Of a stretch of DNA of 64,000 nt, positions 1 through 9,073 are shown in pieces (position 1 is the stretch's first letter; every line of letters begins with the position of its first letter). The notes under the pieces were generated by a model. That model was not told where the DNA came from and did not search any database. It worked only from the letters and a program-made list of their open reading frames with translations. The translations under genes and the position numbers were made by a program. Source of the stretch: Ruminococcus sp. Lineage in GTDB: Bacteria; Bacillota; Clostridia; Lachnospirales; Lachnospiraceae. Location of the stretch: assembly GCA_013911065.1 (NCBI GenBank), contig JACERV010000028.1:1-64000 (forward strand). The letters run 5' to 3'.

Positions 1-113
1 AAAACATCTTTCTAATAAAATTTTGTATTCATCTGAAATACGGTGTATTCAGATGGCTTATTAAAGTTACTCTTTTTTTATATCAAAAAATTTGTATAAA
101 ACCTCTTGACTAT

Positions 114-503
114 TTATAGTTTGTCACAGTCATCATAATATCGTTCATAAATCAGCCAGATCTGCTCATCTTTTAATGCATATATAAAGCCACCAATTCT
201 GTTTTCCTCCAGCTTCTGTTTTAAACTTATTAAAGAATGAAGTGGTATAGGTGTTACAAATTTATAGTGTTGTACTTTAAGATCATAAATGCAGGCACCA
301 GTATTGAGAACAACGGGAATGCGAAAAGTAAGACCTTTTGTTCTTGCTAAAAATGCAACTAAGTTTCTGGAAGTGGCAATGGTGAATTTGCCCCCGTCTC
401 TTATAACTTCATTTAAAATCTGGCAGCTTTTCTCACTTAAAAACCCATCAGGAGTAAGAAGTGTTCCATCGAGGTCGGATATATAGAGTGTTTTGGTTTT
501 CAT
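114..503 (-). pseudogene. Truncated Cof-type HAD hydrolase
   Basis: The 129-residue product opens with the HAD motif I (LYISDLDGTLL), with the nucleophile and acid/base aspartates near residues 7 and 9, and continues with the TIATSRN stretch that carries the second motif. Cof/YidA phosphatases are usually about 260-280 residues. Here the frame stops soon after the start of the cap domain, so the motif III lysine and the GDxxND metal site are absent, and no matching coding sequence remains in bases 1-113. I chose the start at 503, not the upstream ATG at 557, because it directly precedes the HAD motif and has an AAGGGAG ribosome site. It is probably a broken gene. A short functional protein cannot be excluded but would lack key residues. 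Confidence 0.6.
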
Positions 504-522
504 AAAATCTCCCTTTTGAAAA

Positions 523-539
523 CATGTTATAGTAACATG
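523..539. promoter_or_regulatory. 17-bp palindrome upstream of HAD remnant
   Basis: CATGTTA-TAG-TAACATG is a perfect dyad with 7-base arms. It lies about 20 bases upstream of the reverse-strand start at 503 and next to a possible -10 (TATACT on the reverse strand, 546-551). This would suit an operator at the transcription start. The protein that might bind is not known. Confidence 0.3.
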
Positions 540-753
540 CCTTCTAGTATAACGCAAACCTGATAAAAAAGCGAGTCGTAAGAAGCAGAGGAATTGGAGT
601 AAATTTTCTATTTTTCAAGAGGGAAAGTTACCCGCCAATTGCCTTCAGTTTTCATGCCGGAGGTCACGAAATCACCATATATTGAATTAGTTATATAAAC
701 TAATTAAAATATAGATAAAAATGTTAAAAATCTGTGAAATATAAAACATTACA

Positions 754-782
754 TTGACTTATCTTTATAATACTACTAATAT
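754..782 (+). promoter_or_regulatory. Promoter of the marR-ABC operon
   Basis: TTGACT and TAATAT are separated by 17 bases, a good vegetative sigma match. The predicted transcription start falls near 789, inside the palindrome at 788-799. Confidence 0.55.
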
Positions 783-787
783 AACCG

Positions 788-799
788 TTAGACGTCTAA
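788..799. promoter_or_regulatory. Candidate MarR operator
   Basis: TTAGACGTCTAA is a perfect 12-bp palindrome lying directly after the -10 element and about 47 bases before the marR start. MarR proteins bind as dimers to such short dyads and often repress their own operon. That this MarR binds here is inferred from position only. Confidence 0.45.
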
Positions 800-845
800 T
801 TAATTGGGTTAGAGTTTTAGTTAAAAGCCGGGGAAGGAGGACAAT

Positions 846-1304
846 ATGAAATGTGATATCAACCATATGCCTACAATGGGGATTATGAGTCGGATTATGC
901 ATATGAATGGAAGTCAGGCAAAGGCTTTATTCGGGCAGTATGGTTTAAAGCCGGGGCATGCGGGAATCCTGTTTATGCTGAATTATTGTGGGGAGGTATC
1001 CCAGCGGGAACTGGCATCAAGAATGCATGTTACCCCTCCGTCTATTACTGCTGCCATTCAGAAAATGGAAAAGTTGGAACTTATCAGGCGCAAGCCTGAC
1101 GACAAGGACCAGAGGATTATGCGCCTAAGTTTAACGGAAAAGGGGATTGCATGTCTTAAACATACGAAAGAAGTAGCAGAACGGATGGACGAAGTGATGT
1201 TCAGGGGTATGAGTCAGGAGGAGAGACTGCTGCTTCGCAGACTGTTAATTCAGGTGGAGGAGAACCTGAGACAGGATAAAGAATTCTCCAATATAACTTT
1301 ATAA
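846..1304 (+). CDS. MarR family transcriptional regulator
   Basis: This 152-residue protein has the MarR layout: an N-terminal dimerisation helix, then a winged helix-turn-helix at about residues 47-100. The recognition region reads SQRELASRMHVTPPSITAAIQKME, given here in two parts: SQRELASRMHVTP and PSITAAIQKME. The wing contains the family DxR pattern (DDKDQRIMRLSLTEKG). An AAGGAGG ribosome site precedes the ATG. It is the first gene of an operon with two ABC exporter genes and carries a palindrome at its promoter. The likely role is a ligand-responsive repressor of the exporter; the ligand is unknown. Confidence 0.9.
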   Translation: MKCDINHMPTMGIMSRIMHMNGSQAKALFGQYGLKPGHAGILFMLNYCGEVSQRELASRMHVTPPSITAAIQKMEKLELIRRKPDDKDQRIMRLSLTEKGIACLKHTKEVAERMDEVMFRGMSQEERLLLRRLLIQVEENLRQDKEFSNITL

Positions 1305-1325
1305 GATTGCAGAAAGGGAGATATT

Positions 1326-3752
1326 ATGAAAAATTTAATTAAGTATGTGGGGGTATACTGGAAAGTCATGATTGTAATTCTGGCTGCCCTCATCATACAG
1401 GCATACTGTGATTTGTCACTTCCCGGGTATACGTCCGATATTGTAAATGTCGGTATCCAGCAGGGAGGGATTGATGAATCTATACCAGATGCGCTGGCGC
1501 AGGAGGATATGGATAAACTTCTGCTTTTTGTTGACAGCAGTGATATAGATACGGTGAAAGATGCCTATGCGCTTAAGGATAAAGATACAGGTTACGATTA
1601 TGAAGGTCCGGTGTACATCCTGAAAAGCGAAGCAGCGGAAAATGAGGAGACGGTTTCAAAGTTATCTTCCATTCTCGGAGAACCAATGCTGCTTGTAAAT
1701 GGTTTTGAATCCGAAAGTGATATGTCAAAGAAGATGGAAGATACCATGAAAGAAAATATGAAGACTTCCATACAAGAGGCAGTGCAGAAGCAGATGGATG
1801 AAGCTGCTTCTACACAGATGGGTGAAGCTGCCGGACAGATGCCCGATGAACAGAAGGCAGCACTGGCAGCGCGGCAGGCTGAAGCCAAGAAGCAGGCTCA
1901 GGGGCAGATAGATGCCCAGTTGAAAAAAATTGAAGATGCAGATGCATTTGAATTGTTTGAAATGATTCCGGATGACCAGCGTTCTGAGGTGACAGGGCAG
2001 ATAAAAGATAAATTATCTGACATGCCGGAGTCAATGATAGCCCAGGCGGCGTCTGTATATATCAAGGATTCATATACCCGGCTGAATGTGAATACTGTCA
2101 AATTGCAAAACAGCTATCTTCTGTCAATGGGAGCAAAGATGCTGAGTCTGGCATTTGTCGGAATGGCAGCAAGTATCCTGGTTGGCTTTATGGCAGCCCG
2201 GGTAGGAGCTTCCGCAGGGCGCGATTTGAGAGGCCAGGTCTTCAGAAAGGTCGTGGGATTCTCAAATAATGAGTTTGACAAATTTTCCACTGCATCTTTG
2301 ATTACAAGAAGTACCAATGATATTCAGCAGATTCAGATGCTGGCTGTCATGCTTTTAAGAATGGTTCTGTATGCACCGATCATGGCAATCGGAGGAATTT
2401 ACAAGGTATTCCATACCAATGTATCCATGTCATGGATTATAGGTCTTGCTGTTATTCTGATTGGCCTGGTAGTTTTGGTACTCTTTACTGTGGCAATGCC
2501 TAAGTTTAAAATACTGCAGACTTTAGTTGATAAATTAAATCTGGTAACGCGGGAGATATTGACAGGTCTTCCTGTTATCCGTGCATTCTCTACGGAGAAG
2601 CATGAGGAAGAACGCTTTGATGCAGCAAATAAGGATCTGACAAGAACGAATTTATTTGTAAACCGTGCTATGACATTCATGATGCCGGTTATGTTGCTGA
2701 TTATGAATGGAATTTCCGTGTTGATTGTATGGACCGGAGCTCATGGAATCAACGAGGGACAGATGCAGGTCGGGGATTTGATGGCATTTATCCAGTATAC
2801 AATGCAGATTATTTTCAGCTTCCTGATGTTGTGCATGATTTCCATTATGCTTCCTAGAGCTGCTGTTGCGGCAGACCGTGTAGATAAGGTATTAATAAGT
2901 AAAACTGCAATTCATGATCCGAAAGAGCCTAAAAAATTACCGGAAAATATAAAAGGTGTCTTAAAATTCAACAATGTATCGTTCCGGTATCCGGGCGCTG
3001 ACGAGGATGTACTCCATAACATAGATTTTGAAGCGAAGCCGGGTGAGACAACAGCGATTATCGGAAGTACGGGAAGCGGTAAGTCTACATTAGTAAATTT
3101 GATTCCCAGATTTTATGATGTAACAGAAGGTTCCGTTACATTGGATGGAGTTGACGTTCGTGAAATTACGCAGCACGACCTGCGCAGTAAGCTGGGTTAT
3201 GTTCCACAGAAAGGTGTACTGTTTTCCGGAGATATAGCATCTAACATTATGTATGGTAATCCGGGCGGCAGTGAAGCGGAGATGAAGGAAGCGGCTGAGA
3301 TTGCACAGGCACTGGAATTTATAGAAGAGAAATCTGAAAAATATGAAAGCCCAATTGCACAAGGAGGAACCAATGTATCAGGAGGACAAAAACAGCGTCT
3401 GTCCATAGCGAGAGCGATAGCTAAACATCCGGACGTATTTATTTTTGATGATAGTTTTTCTGCATTAGATTACAAGACAGATGTAATTCTGAGAAAAGCT
3501 CTAAAAGAGAAGACCGCAGGCAGTACGGTTCTGATTGTTGCTCAGCGTATCAGCACTATTCTGCATGCAGAGCAGATTATTGTTCTGGATGAGGGTATGA
3601 TTGCAGGAATAGGAACCCATCAGGAGCTTTTAAAGAATTGCGAAGTATATCATCAGATTGCAGCTTCCCAGCTCTCAGAAAAAGAACTGAAGGCAGGTCT
3701 GGGAGATGCAGAGTCAGACAACGCAGGAAAGGAGGAAAACAGCCATGAGTAG
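1326..3752 (+). CDS. ABC exporter half-transporter, degenerate ATP site subunit
   Basis: An 808-residue fusion of membrane domain and ATPase. TM1 lies at about residues 10-30. It is followed by an unusual hydrophilic, glutamine/glutamate-rich insertion of about 230 residues before TM2 near residue 265, predicted to face outside. The nucleotide-binding domain starts near 540, with Walker A GSTGSGKST (about 580) and a canonical signature VSGGQ (about 684). Two catalytic positions are altered. Walker B ends in DD (FIFDDS) instead of DE, and the switch histidine is glutamine (VAQRIS). Heterodimeric exporters such as TM287/288 and BmrCD show this pattern in one subunit. The next gene supplies the partner. 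Length exceeds the usual 580-600 because of the loop insertion. Confidence 0.9.
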   Translation: MKNLIKYVGVYWKVMIVILAALIIQAYCDLSLPGYTSDIVNVGIQQGGIDESIPDALAQEDMDKLLLFVDSSDIDTVKDAYALKDKDTGYDYEGPVYILKSEAAENEETVSKLSSILGEPMLLVNGFESESDMSKKMEDTMKENMKTSIQEAVQKQMDEAASTQMGEAAGQMPDEQKAALAARQAEAKKQAQGQIDAQLKKIEDADAFELFEMIPDDQRSEVTGQIKDKLSDMPESMIAQAASVYIKDSYTRLNVNTVKLQNSYLLSMGAKMLSLAFVGMAASILVGFMAARVGASAGRDLRGQVFRKVVGFSNNEFDKFSTASLITRSTNDIQQIQMLAVMLLRMVLYAPIMAIGGIYKVFHTNVSMSWIIGLAVILIGLVVLVLFTVAMPKFKILQTLVDKLNLVTREILTGLPVIRAFSTEKHEEERFDAANKDLTRTNLFVNRAMTFMMPVMLLIMNGISVLIVWTGAHGINEGQMQVGDLMAFIQYTMQIIFSFLMLCMISIMLPRAAVAADRVDKVLISKTAIHDPKEPKKLPENIKGVLKFNNVSFRYPGADEDVLHNIDFEAKPGETTAIIGSTGSGKSTLVNLIPRFYDVTEGSVTLDGVDVREITQHDLRSKLGYVPQKGVLFSGDIASNIMYGNPGGSEAEMKEAAEIAQALEFIEEKSEKYESPIAQGGTNVSGGQKQRLSIARAIAKHPDVFIFDDSFSALDYKTDVILRKALKEKTAGSTVLIVAQRISTILHAEQIIVLDEGMIAGIGTHQELLKNCEVYHQIAASQLSEKELKAGLGDAESDNAGKEENSHE

Positions 3753-5595
3753 AGAGAACAGAGGAGCAGGAAAAAGAAGAATAGGCGGCGGTCCGATGGA
3801 TGGAATGGCTCCCGGTGAGAAACCAAAAGACCTGAAGGGTACCCTAAAAAAGCTGCTTGCGTATATGAGTAAATATAAAGTCCAGTTATTTGTGATTGTC
3901 ATATTTGCCATTGGCGGAACTGTATTTAATATTATAGGACCTAAGATGCTTGGAAAGGCGACCACAGAGATTTTTAACGGTCTGGTCAGTAAAGTGTCCG
4001 GCGGGGATGGTATGAATTTTGAGAAAATAGGGCGGATTCTAGGCTTTGTTCTAAGCTTGTACCTCGTAAGTGCATTATGTACCTTTGTCCAGGGATTTTT
4101 GATGACAGGAATCTCACAGAAAATGACATACCAGTTGAGGAAAGAACTTTCCGAGAAAATCAACCGGATGCCTATGAATTATTTTGATACCAAAACTCAT
4201 GGAGAGGTGCTCTCCCGTGTTACCAATGATATTGATACTCTGGGACAGAGCCTGAATCAGAGCGCAACGCAGATGATTACTTCTGTTACCATGATTATTG
4301 GTGTACTTGTAATGATGCTGTCAATCAGCCCGCTGATGACAGTTGTGGCCCTCCTCATACTTCCGATATCCATAGGACTTATTTCTGTAATTATGAAACA
4401 CTCTCAGAAATATTTCCGCGGGCAGCAGGAATTTCTGGGAGAAGTAAACGGCCAGGTAGAAGAGGTTTACGGCGGGCATAATATCGTCAAAGCATTTAAC
4501 AAAGAAACAGACGTTATTACAGAATTTGAGGAAACCAATAATAAACTGTATGATTCTGCATGGAAATCCCAGTTTATATCTGGCATGATGATGCCAATTA
4601 TGCAGTTCGTAGGAAACCTTGGTTATGTAGCAGTGGTAATTCTGGGCGGATATCTGGCTGTAAAAAAGACAATTGAAGTCGGTGATATCCAGTCTTTTAT
4701 ACAATATGTGAGAACTTTTACCCAGCCGATCCAGCAGGTGGCACAGGTGGCAAACCTTTTGCAGTCTACAGCAGCAGCATCTGAGCGTGTATTTGAATTC
4801 CTGGAGGAAGAGGAGGAGGAACAAACTGTTTCGAATCCGGTATCTATAGAAGGGCTGCGGGGTGACGTTGAATTTGACCATGTACATTTTGGTTACAATG
4901 AAGATAAAATTATCATCAATGATTTCTCTACAAAAGTACAGGAAGGTCAGAAAATCGCGATTGTAGGCCCAACCGGAGCTGGAAAGACTACAATGATAAA
5001 ACTTCTGATGCGTTTCTATGATGTGAATGACGGGGCGATTCTCGTAAACGGACACGATATAAGAGACTTCAACAGAGGAGAGCTGCGCCAAATGTTTGGA
5101 ATGGTACTTCAGGACACATGGTTGTTCCACGGAAGTATAAAAGATAACATCCGTTATGGAAAACTGGGTGCAACAGACGAAGAAGTCATAGAAGCAGCCA
5201 AGGCAGCACGTGTTCACCGTTTTGTCCAGACTCTTCCTGGAGGATATGATATGGAATTAAACGAAGAAGCAAGTAACGTATCTCAGGGACAAAAACAGCT
5301 ATTAACCATAGCGAGAGCTATTCTGGCAGATCCGAAAATATTAATCTTGGATGAGGCTACCAGTTCTGTAGATACCAGAACGGAAATCCAGATACAAAAA
5401 GCGATGGACACCTTGATGAAAGGAAGAACCAGCTTTGTAATTGCTCATAGACTGTCAACGATAAGGGATGCGGACTTGATACTTGTCATGAAGGACGGGG
5501 ATATTGTAGAGCAGGGAAATCATGAAGAGCTGATACAGAGAAATGGATTCTATGCAGAGCTGTATAATTCACAATTTGAAAGAGCTGCAGGTTAG
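3745..5595 (+). CDS. ABC exporter half-transporter, catalytic ATP site subunit
   Basis: A 616-residue exporter half with six membrane helices and a C-terminal ATPase. Walker A GPTGAGKTT is near residue 408, Walker B ILILDEATSS keeps the catalytic glutamate (about 538), and the switch histidine is present (VIAHRLST). The signature motif is degenerate (VSQGQ, not SGGQ). This complements the upstream subunit, whose Walker B and switch residues are altered but whose signature is intact. One composite ATP site would then be active and one degenerate, as known for heterodimeric exporters. The start at 3745 overlaps the upstream stop by 8 bases and has AAAGGAGG before it; an upstream ATG at 3706 lacks such a site. 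The substrate is unknown and the MarR control suggests drug or peptide export. Confidence 0.92.
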   Translation: MSRENRGAGKRRIGGGPMDGMAPGEKPKDLKGTLKKLLAYMSKYKVQLFVIVIFAIGGTVFNIIGPKMLGKATTEIFNGLVSKVSGGDGMNFEKIGRILGFVLSLYLVSALCTFVQGFLMTGISQKMTYQLRKELSEKINRMPMNYFDTKTHGEVLSRVTNDIDTLGQSLNQSATQMITSVTMIIGVLVMMLSISPLMTVVALLILPISIGLISVIMKHSQKYFRGQQEFLGEVNGQVEEVYGGHNIVKAFNKETDVITEFEETNNKLYDSAWKSQFISGMMMPIMQFVGNLGYVAVVILGGYLAVKKTIEVGDIQSFIQYVRTFTQPIQQVAQVANLLQSTAAASERVFEFLEEEEEEQTVSNPVSIEGLRGDVEFDHVHFGYNEDKIIINDFSTKVQEGQKIAIVGPTGAGKTTMIKLLMRFYDVNDGAILVNGHDIRDFNRGELRQMFGMVLQDTWLFHGSIKDNIRYGKLGATDEEVIEAAKAARVHRFVQTLPGGYDMELNEEASNVSQGQKQLLTIARAILADPKILILDEATSSVDTRTEIQIQKAMDTLMKGRTSFVIAHRLSTIRDADLILVMKDGDIVEQGNHEELIQRNGFYAELYNSQFERAAG

Positions 5596-5656
5596 ATAAA
5601 TAATGTGAGGGGTTTTATCATATATATAGAGTGATATTCATTTACGGGGTTAATCT

Positions 5657-7012
5657 ATGGAATCACTCTCACAAGTCATAAAATTAATTTACGGGTACTT
5701 ATGGGGATTGCCAATGCTGGTAATTCTTCTGGGTACCCATTTATATTTTACATTCCGTCTTGGTTTTATCCAACGGAAGGTTCCCCTTGGAATCCGTCTC
5801 AGTTTCTCAAAGAAAGAGACAGGAGAAAATGGTATTTCCCCATTTTCGGCGTTGGCGACTGCTCTTGCTGCTACGATAGGGACTGGAAATATTGTGGGAA
5901 TCTCAGCAGCTATAGCCATCGGGGGACCGGGAGCGGTATTTTGGTGCTGGATGACGGGGGTGCTGGGTATTGCTACCTGTTATGCAGAATGCTTTTTATC
6001 CGCCAAGTACCGGGTGAGCTGCGGGGACGGTTCTTACACCGGAGGTCCTATGTATGTTATGGAAAAGGTATTGCATCAAAAAAGTGGAGCGGTAGTATTT
6101 GCTGTCAGCACAATTCTTGCGTCTCTGGGAATGGGCAGCAGTGTCCAGTCACATTCTATCTGTGCGGCTGTGCAGATCCAGCGTCCGGTATCGGCCTCTG
6201 TTATAGGAATTGTGGCCGCGGTTTTGGTGGGAATTGTTATACTTGGCGGGGCAAAACAGATTTCAAAGGTGTGTACATATTTGGTTCCCATTATGAGTAT
6301 TTTTTACTTTGGGGGATGTCTGCTTCTAATCTGGATGAATCAGGCATATCTGGGAGAAACTATTGCTGTAATAGTGCGCTCTGCGTTTACTTCAAAATCG
6401 GTTGCGGGGGGACTTGCAGGGACAGCTGTGATGGTAGGAATGAGGACAGGGATATCCAAGGGACTTTTTACAAATGAAGCAGGCCTTGGCTCTATTCCAA
6501 TGACTGCAGCTGCATCCAGAATAAAATCCCCGGTAAAGCAGGGGATAATTTCCATGACTGGTCCGTTCTGGGATACCGTTGTCATGTGTGCCATCACTGG
6601 AATCGCAATTGTAAGCAGCATGATCCGGGAGCCGGGGAGTTATGCAGGTGCCGCGGATGACCAGCTTTGTTTCCTGGCTTTTGATAAATTACCAGTAAAC
6701 GGCAGTATGATGCTTTCTATATCGCTGGTACTTTTTGCCTATGCATCCATTATAGGATGGAGCTATTATGGAGAATGTGCGGTTCGGTATCTCTGGGGAG
6801 AAAGAAAAATTTTTTCCTACAGAATTGCTTATATAACAGCAGTATATTTGGGGGCGATCATGTCGCTGGACTTTGTGTGGACGGTATCAGACTTGTTTAA
6901 TTCTTTTATGGCGATACCGAATATTTTATGTATCTGGATGCTGCGGAAGGTGATTATTCATGAGACAAGGGCGAAGGCCGGTGCAGTGACACACGCACAT
7001 TCCGTCAAATGA
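5657..7012 (+). CDS. Sodium:alanine symporter (AGCS family)
   Basis: A 451-residue hydrophobic protein with the AGCS features: a start of the type GLPMLVILLGTHLYFTFRLG, the conserved stretch ATALAATIGTGNIVGISAAI near residues 66-85, and GLFTNEAGLGS further on. AGCS carriers import alanine or glycine with Na+ across the cytoplasmic membrane. Family length is about 440-500, so it looks complete. It follows the exporter operon after 61 bases with no obvious terminator, so it could be cotranscribed, but no functional link is evident. The ribosome site (ACGGGGTT) is weak. Confidence 0.88.
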   Translation: MESLSQVIKLIYGYLWGLPMLVILLGTHLYFTFRLGFIQRKVPLGIRLSFSKKETGENGISPFSALATALAATIGTGNIVGISAAIAIGGPGAVFWCWMTGVLGIATCYAECFLSAKYRVSCGDGSYTGGPMYVMEKVLHQKSGAVVFAVSTILASLGMGSSVQSHSICAAVQIQRPVSASVIGIVAAVLVGIVILGGAKQISKVCTYLVPIMSIFYFGGCLLLIWMNQAYLGETIAVIVRSAFTSKSVAGGLAGTAVMVGMRTGISKGLFTNEAGLGSIPMTAAASRIKSPVKQGIISMTGPFWDTVVMCAITGIAIVSSMIREPGSYAGAADDQLCFLAFDKLPVNGSMMLSISLVLFAYASIIGWSYYGECAVRYLWGERKIFSYRIAYITAVYLGAIMSLDFVWTVSDLFNSFMAIPNILCIWMLRKVIIHETRAKAGAVTHAHSVK

Positions 7013-7101
7013 CTTGGCGGAATTGAGATTTACAGCAGATTTACAGTGTGTTAGAATAGAAAATAGACCCATTGATTAAAAGTATGGAGAGGGAGTTGTT
7101 C

Positions 7102-7608
7102 ATGAAACTGACACACTTTGATGAGAACGGAAAAGCGGTCATGGTAGATGTGACCGAAAAATCAGATACAGTCCGTGAGGCCACAGCTACGGGAAAGATT
7201 GTGGTAAACAAAACGGTTTATGATGCGATAGGTGCAGGCACCATTGGAAAGGGAGATGTGCTGGGAGTTGCCACAACAGCAGGAATTATGGGCGCAAAGA
7301 GGACAGCAGAGTTAATTCCCATGTGCCATATTCTTCTGATTACGAAATGCAGGGTGACTTTTGAGATGCTGCCTGAAGAGTGTGCAGTCCGGTGCTGCTG
7401 TACTGTTAAAGTAACCGGAAAGACGGGTGTAGAAATGGAAGCGCTGACTGGGGTCAGTACGGCGCTTCTGACAATATATGATATGTGTAAAGCGTTGGAC
7501 AAGTCTATGGAAATCAAGGGAATTTATCTTTGCCGGAAAACAGGCGGAAAGAGCGGTGATTATGAGCATGGAGAAAAAATGGAAGACGGCGGTTGTAACG
7601 CTGAGTGA
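7102..7608 (+). CDS. moaC: Cyclic pyranopterin monophosphate synthase MoaC
   Basis: A 168-residue protein acting with MoaA to make cyclic pyranopterin monophosphate from GTP, the first step of molybdenum cofactor synthesis. It has the family start [20 protein letters not shown], the stretch [10 protein letters not shown], and the catalytic-region aspartate and lysine in YDMCKALDK. The start at 7102 follows a GAGAGGGAG site; an in-frame start 30 bases upstream would add residues outside the family pattern. The C-terminus overlaps the next gene by about 47 bases. It is the first gene of a moaC-mog-moaA-MOSC cluster. Confidence 0.93.
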   Translation: MKLTHFDENGKAVMVDVTEKSDTVREATATGKIVVNKTVYDAIGAGTIGKGDVLGVATTAGIMGAKRTAELIPMCHILLITKCRVTFEMLPEECAVRCCCTVKVTGKTGVEMEALTGVSTALLTIYDMCKALDKSMEIKGIYLCRKTGGKSGDYEHGEKMEDGGCNAE

Positions 7609-8092
7609 TAAGGGGTATGCCGGAGAAAGAGTGGACAAAAGTGGTCCCCTCATCCGGGAGATGATAGAGGAAGCCGGATACGAGGCTGCAAAGATACTTC
7701 TTCTCCCTGATGAACAAAAGCTGATTGAAGAGAAGCTGATCAAGCTTTGTGATGAAGAGCATATGGATTTGATTCTAACCACGGGAGGGACAGGATTTTC
7801 TCCCAGAGACTGTACGCCAGAGGCAACTCTTGCAGTTGCAACAAAGAATGCGCCAGGCATTGCTGAAGCAATGCGATATGCCTCTCTTCAGGTAACACCC
7901 CGCGCAATGCTGAGCCGGGGAGTATCTGTCATCCGAAATGAAACGCTGATCATTAATCTCCCGGGAAGCCCCAAAGCAGTAAAAGAAAATTTAGAATGTA
8001 TCCTTGCAACCCTTCCCCATGGTCTGGAGATTATGAAGGGGATGACGGGAGAATGTGGAAATGAAGGGAAGAATCATGATAGATCAGTATGA
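7562..8092 (+). CDS. Molybdopterin adenylyltransferase-like (MogA/MoaB)
   Basis: A protein of about 176 residues with the MoaB/Mog fold motifs: [20 protein letters not shown] near the start, [20 protein letters not shown] in the middle and [15 protein letters not shown] near the end. The family adenylates molybdopterin before metal insertion. The start is placed at 7562 where family similarity begins; an ATG at 7568 is equally possible. It overlaps moaC by 47 bases and moaA by 17 bases, indicating translational coupling. Whether it is Mog or MoaB in the strict sense cannot be decided, as the two are alike. Confidence 0.88.
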   Translation: MSMEKKWKTAVVTLSDKGYAGERVDKSGPLIREMIEEAGYEAAKILLLPDEQKLIEEKLIKLCDEEHMDLILTTGGTGFSPRDCTPEATLAVATKNAPGIAEAMRYASLQVTPRAMLSRGVSVIRNETLIINLPGSPKAVKENLECILATLPHGLEIMKGMTGECGNEGKNHDRSV

Positions 8093-9071
8093 TAGAAAAA
8101 TTGAATATCTGAGGGTGTCTGTGACAGACAGGTGCAACCTGCGCTGTGTATACTGTATGCCTGAGACGGGAATCGAGCAGGTGGCCCACAGCCAAATACT
8201 GACCTATGATGAGATTGTAAGAATCTGCAGGATATGTGCAGAGGAGGGAATATCAAAGATTAAGCTGACTGGAGGGGAGCCCCTGGTTCGAAAAGGAATC
8301 AGTGAACTTCTGGGCAGCCTGAAAAAGATTCCGGGGATAGAAGAGGTTACTTTAACGACCAATGGAATCCTTTTGGCAGATCAGCTAGAGAGTCTCGTCA
8401 AAGCGGGATTGGATGCAGTAAATATCAGTCTGGACACGTTAAATCCCAGGCAGTATGAGGAGCTTACCAGGCGGGATGAGCTGGAAAAAGCCCTGGCGGG
8501 GCTTGAGGCTGCACTACAGTATCCTGGGCTTCGTGTGAAGGTGAATTGCGTTATTCTGCAGGGCATCAATGATGGACAGTGGGTTCCTTTGGCAGAACTG
8601 GCAGCTTCAAAACCTGTGGATGTACGCTTCATAGAAATGATGCCCATCGGACTTGGGAAATCTTATCTCGGCAGCAGCCAGGAGGCAGTATTGGAAAGTC
8701 TGGAAGAGGTATATGGAGCTCCGGAGCTGTTGTCCGGCAGGTTTGGAAATGGGCCCGCAGCCTATATGAGTTTTTCTGGATTTTGCGGGAAAATAGGATT
8801 TATCAGTGCGGTTTCCCATCAATTCTGTGGAGACTGCAATAGGGTCCGGCTGACTGCAGAAGGATTTTTAAAGGCATGCTTGCAATATTCAGCAGGAGAA
8901 GATTTGAAAAAGCTAATGCGGGACGGTGCTGGTGATAAAGAATTAAAGAAACGAATCAAAAAGGTGATATTTGAAAAGCCGCGCTGCCATCAATTTTCCG
9001 ATGTAGAAGATACGGAGGAGAAAGAAGGAAATAATCTGGAGCGGCAGCAAATGTCAAAGATTGGGGGTTGA
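8076..9071 (+). CDS. moaA: GTP 3',8-cyclase MoaA
   Basis: A radical SAM enzyme of 331 residues. The N-terminal cluster motif is CNLRCVYC (Cys 20, 24, 27) and the C-terminal second cluster lies in FCGDCNRVRLTAEGFLKAC. The last two residues are GG, which MoaA needs for function. It converts GTP to the 3',8-cyclo intermediate used by MoaC. The length matches the family (320-335). The start at 8076 has GAAGGGA upstream and overlaps the mog-like gene. The stretch between the GD repeat region and the GG tail is charged and a little longer than usual. Confidence 0.95.
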   Translation: MIDQYDRKIEYLRVSVTDRCNLRCVYCMPETGIEQVAHSQILTYDEIVRICRICAEEGISKIKLTGGEPLVRKGISELLGSLKKIPGIEEVTLTTNGILLADQLESLVKAGLDAVNISLDTLNPRQYEELTRRDELEKALAGLEAALQYPGLRVKVNCVILQGINDGQWVPLAELAASKPVDVRFIEMMPIGLGKSYLGSSQEAVLESLEEVYGAPELLSGRFGNGPAAYMSFSGFCGKIGFISAVSHQFCGDCNRVRLTAEGFLKACLQYSAGEDLKKLMRDGAGDKELKKRIKKVIFEKPRCHQFSDVEDTEEKEGNNLERQQMSKIGG

Positions 9072-9073
9072 TT

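Noticed and set aside
4321..5217. A 298-codon open frame on the reverse strand inside the second exporter gene
   Set aside because: It is antisense to well-supported ABC motifs, has no ribosome site or recognisable domain, and its protein is rich in Cys, His, Tyr and Phe, as expected for a shadow frame.
5701..6477. A 258-codon frame on the same strand as the alanine symporter but in another phase
   Set aside because: The symporter frame covers the region with clear family motifs; the other frame is rich in Cys and Gly with no known motif.
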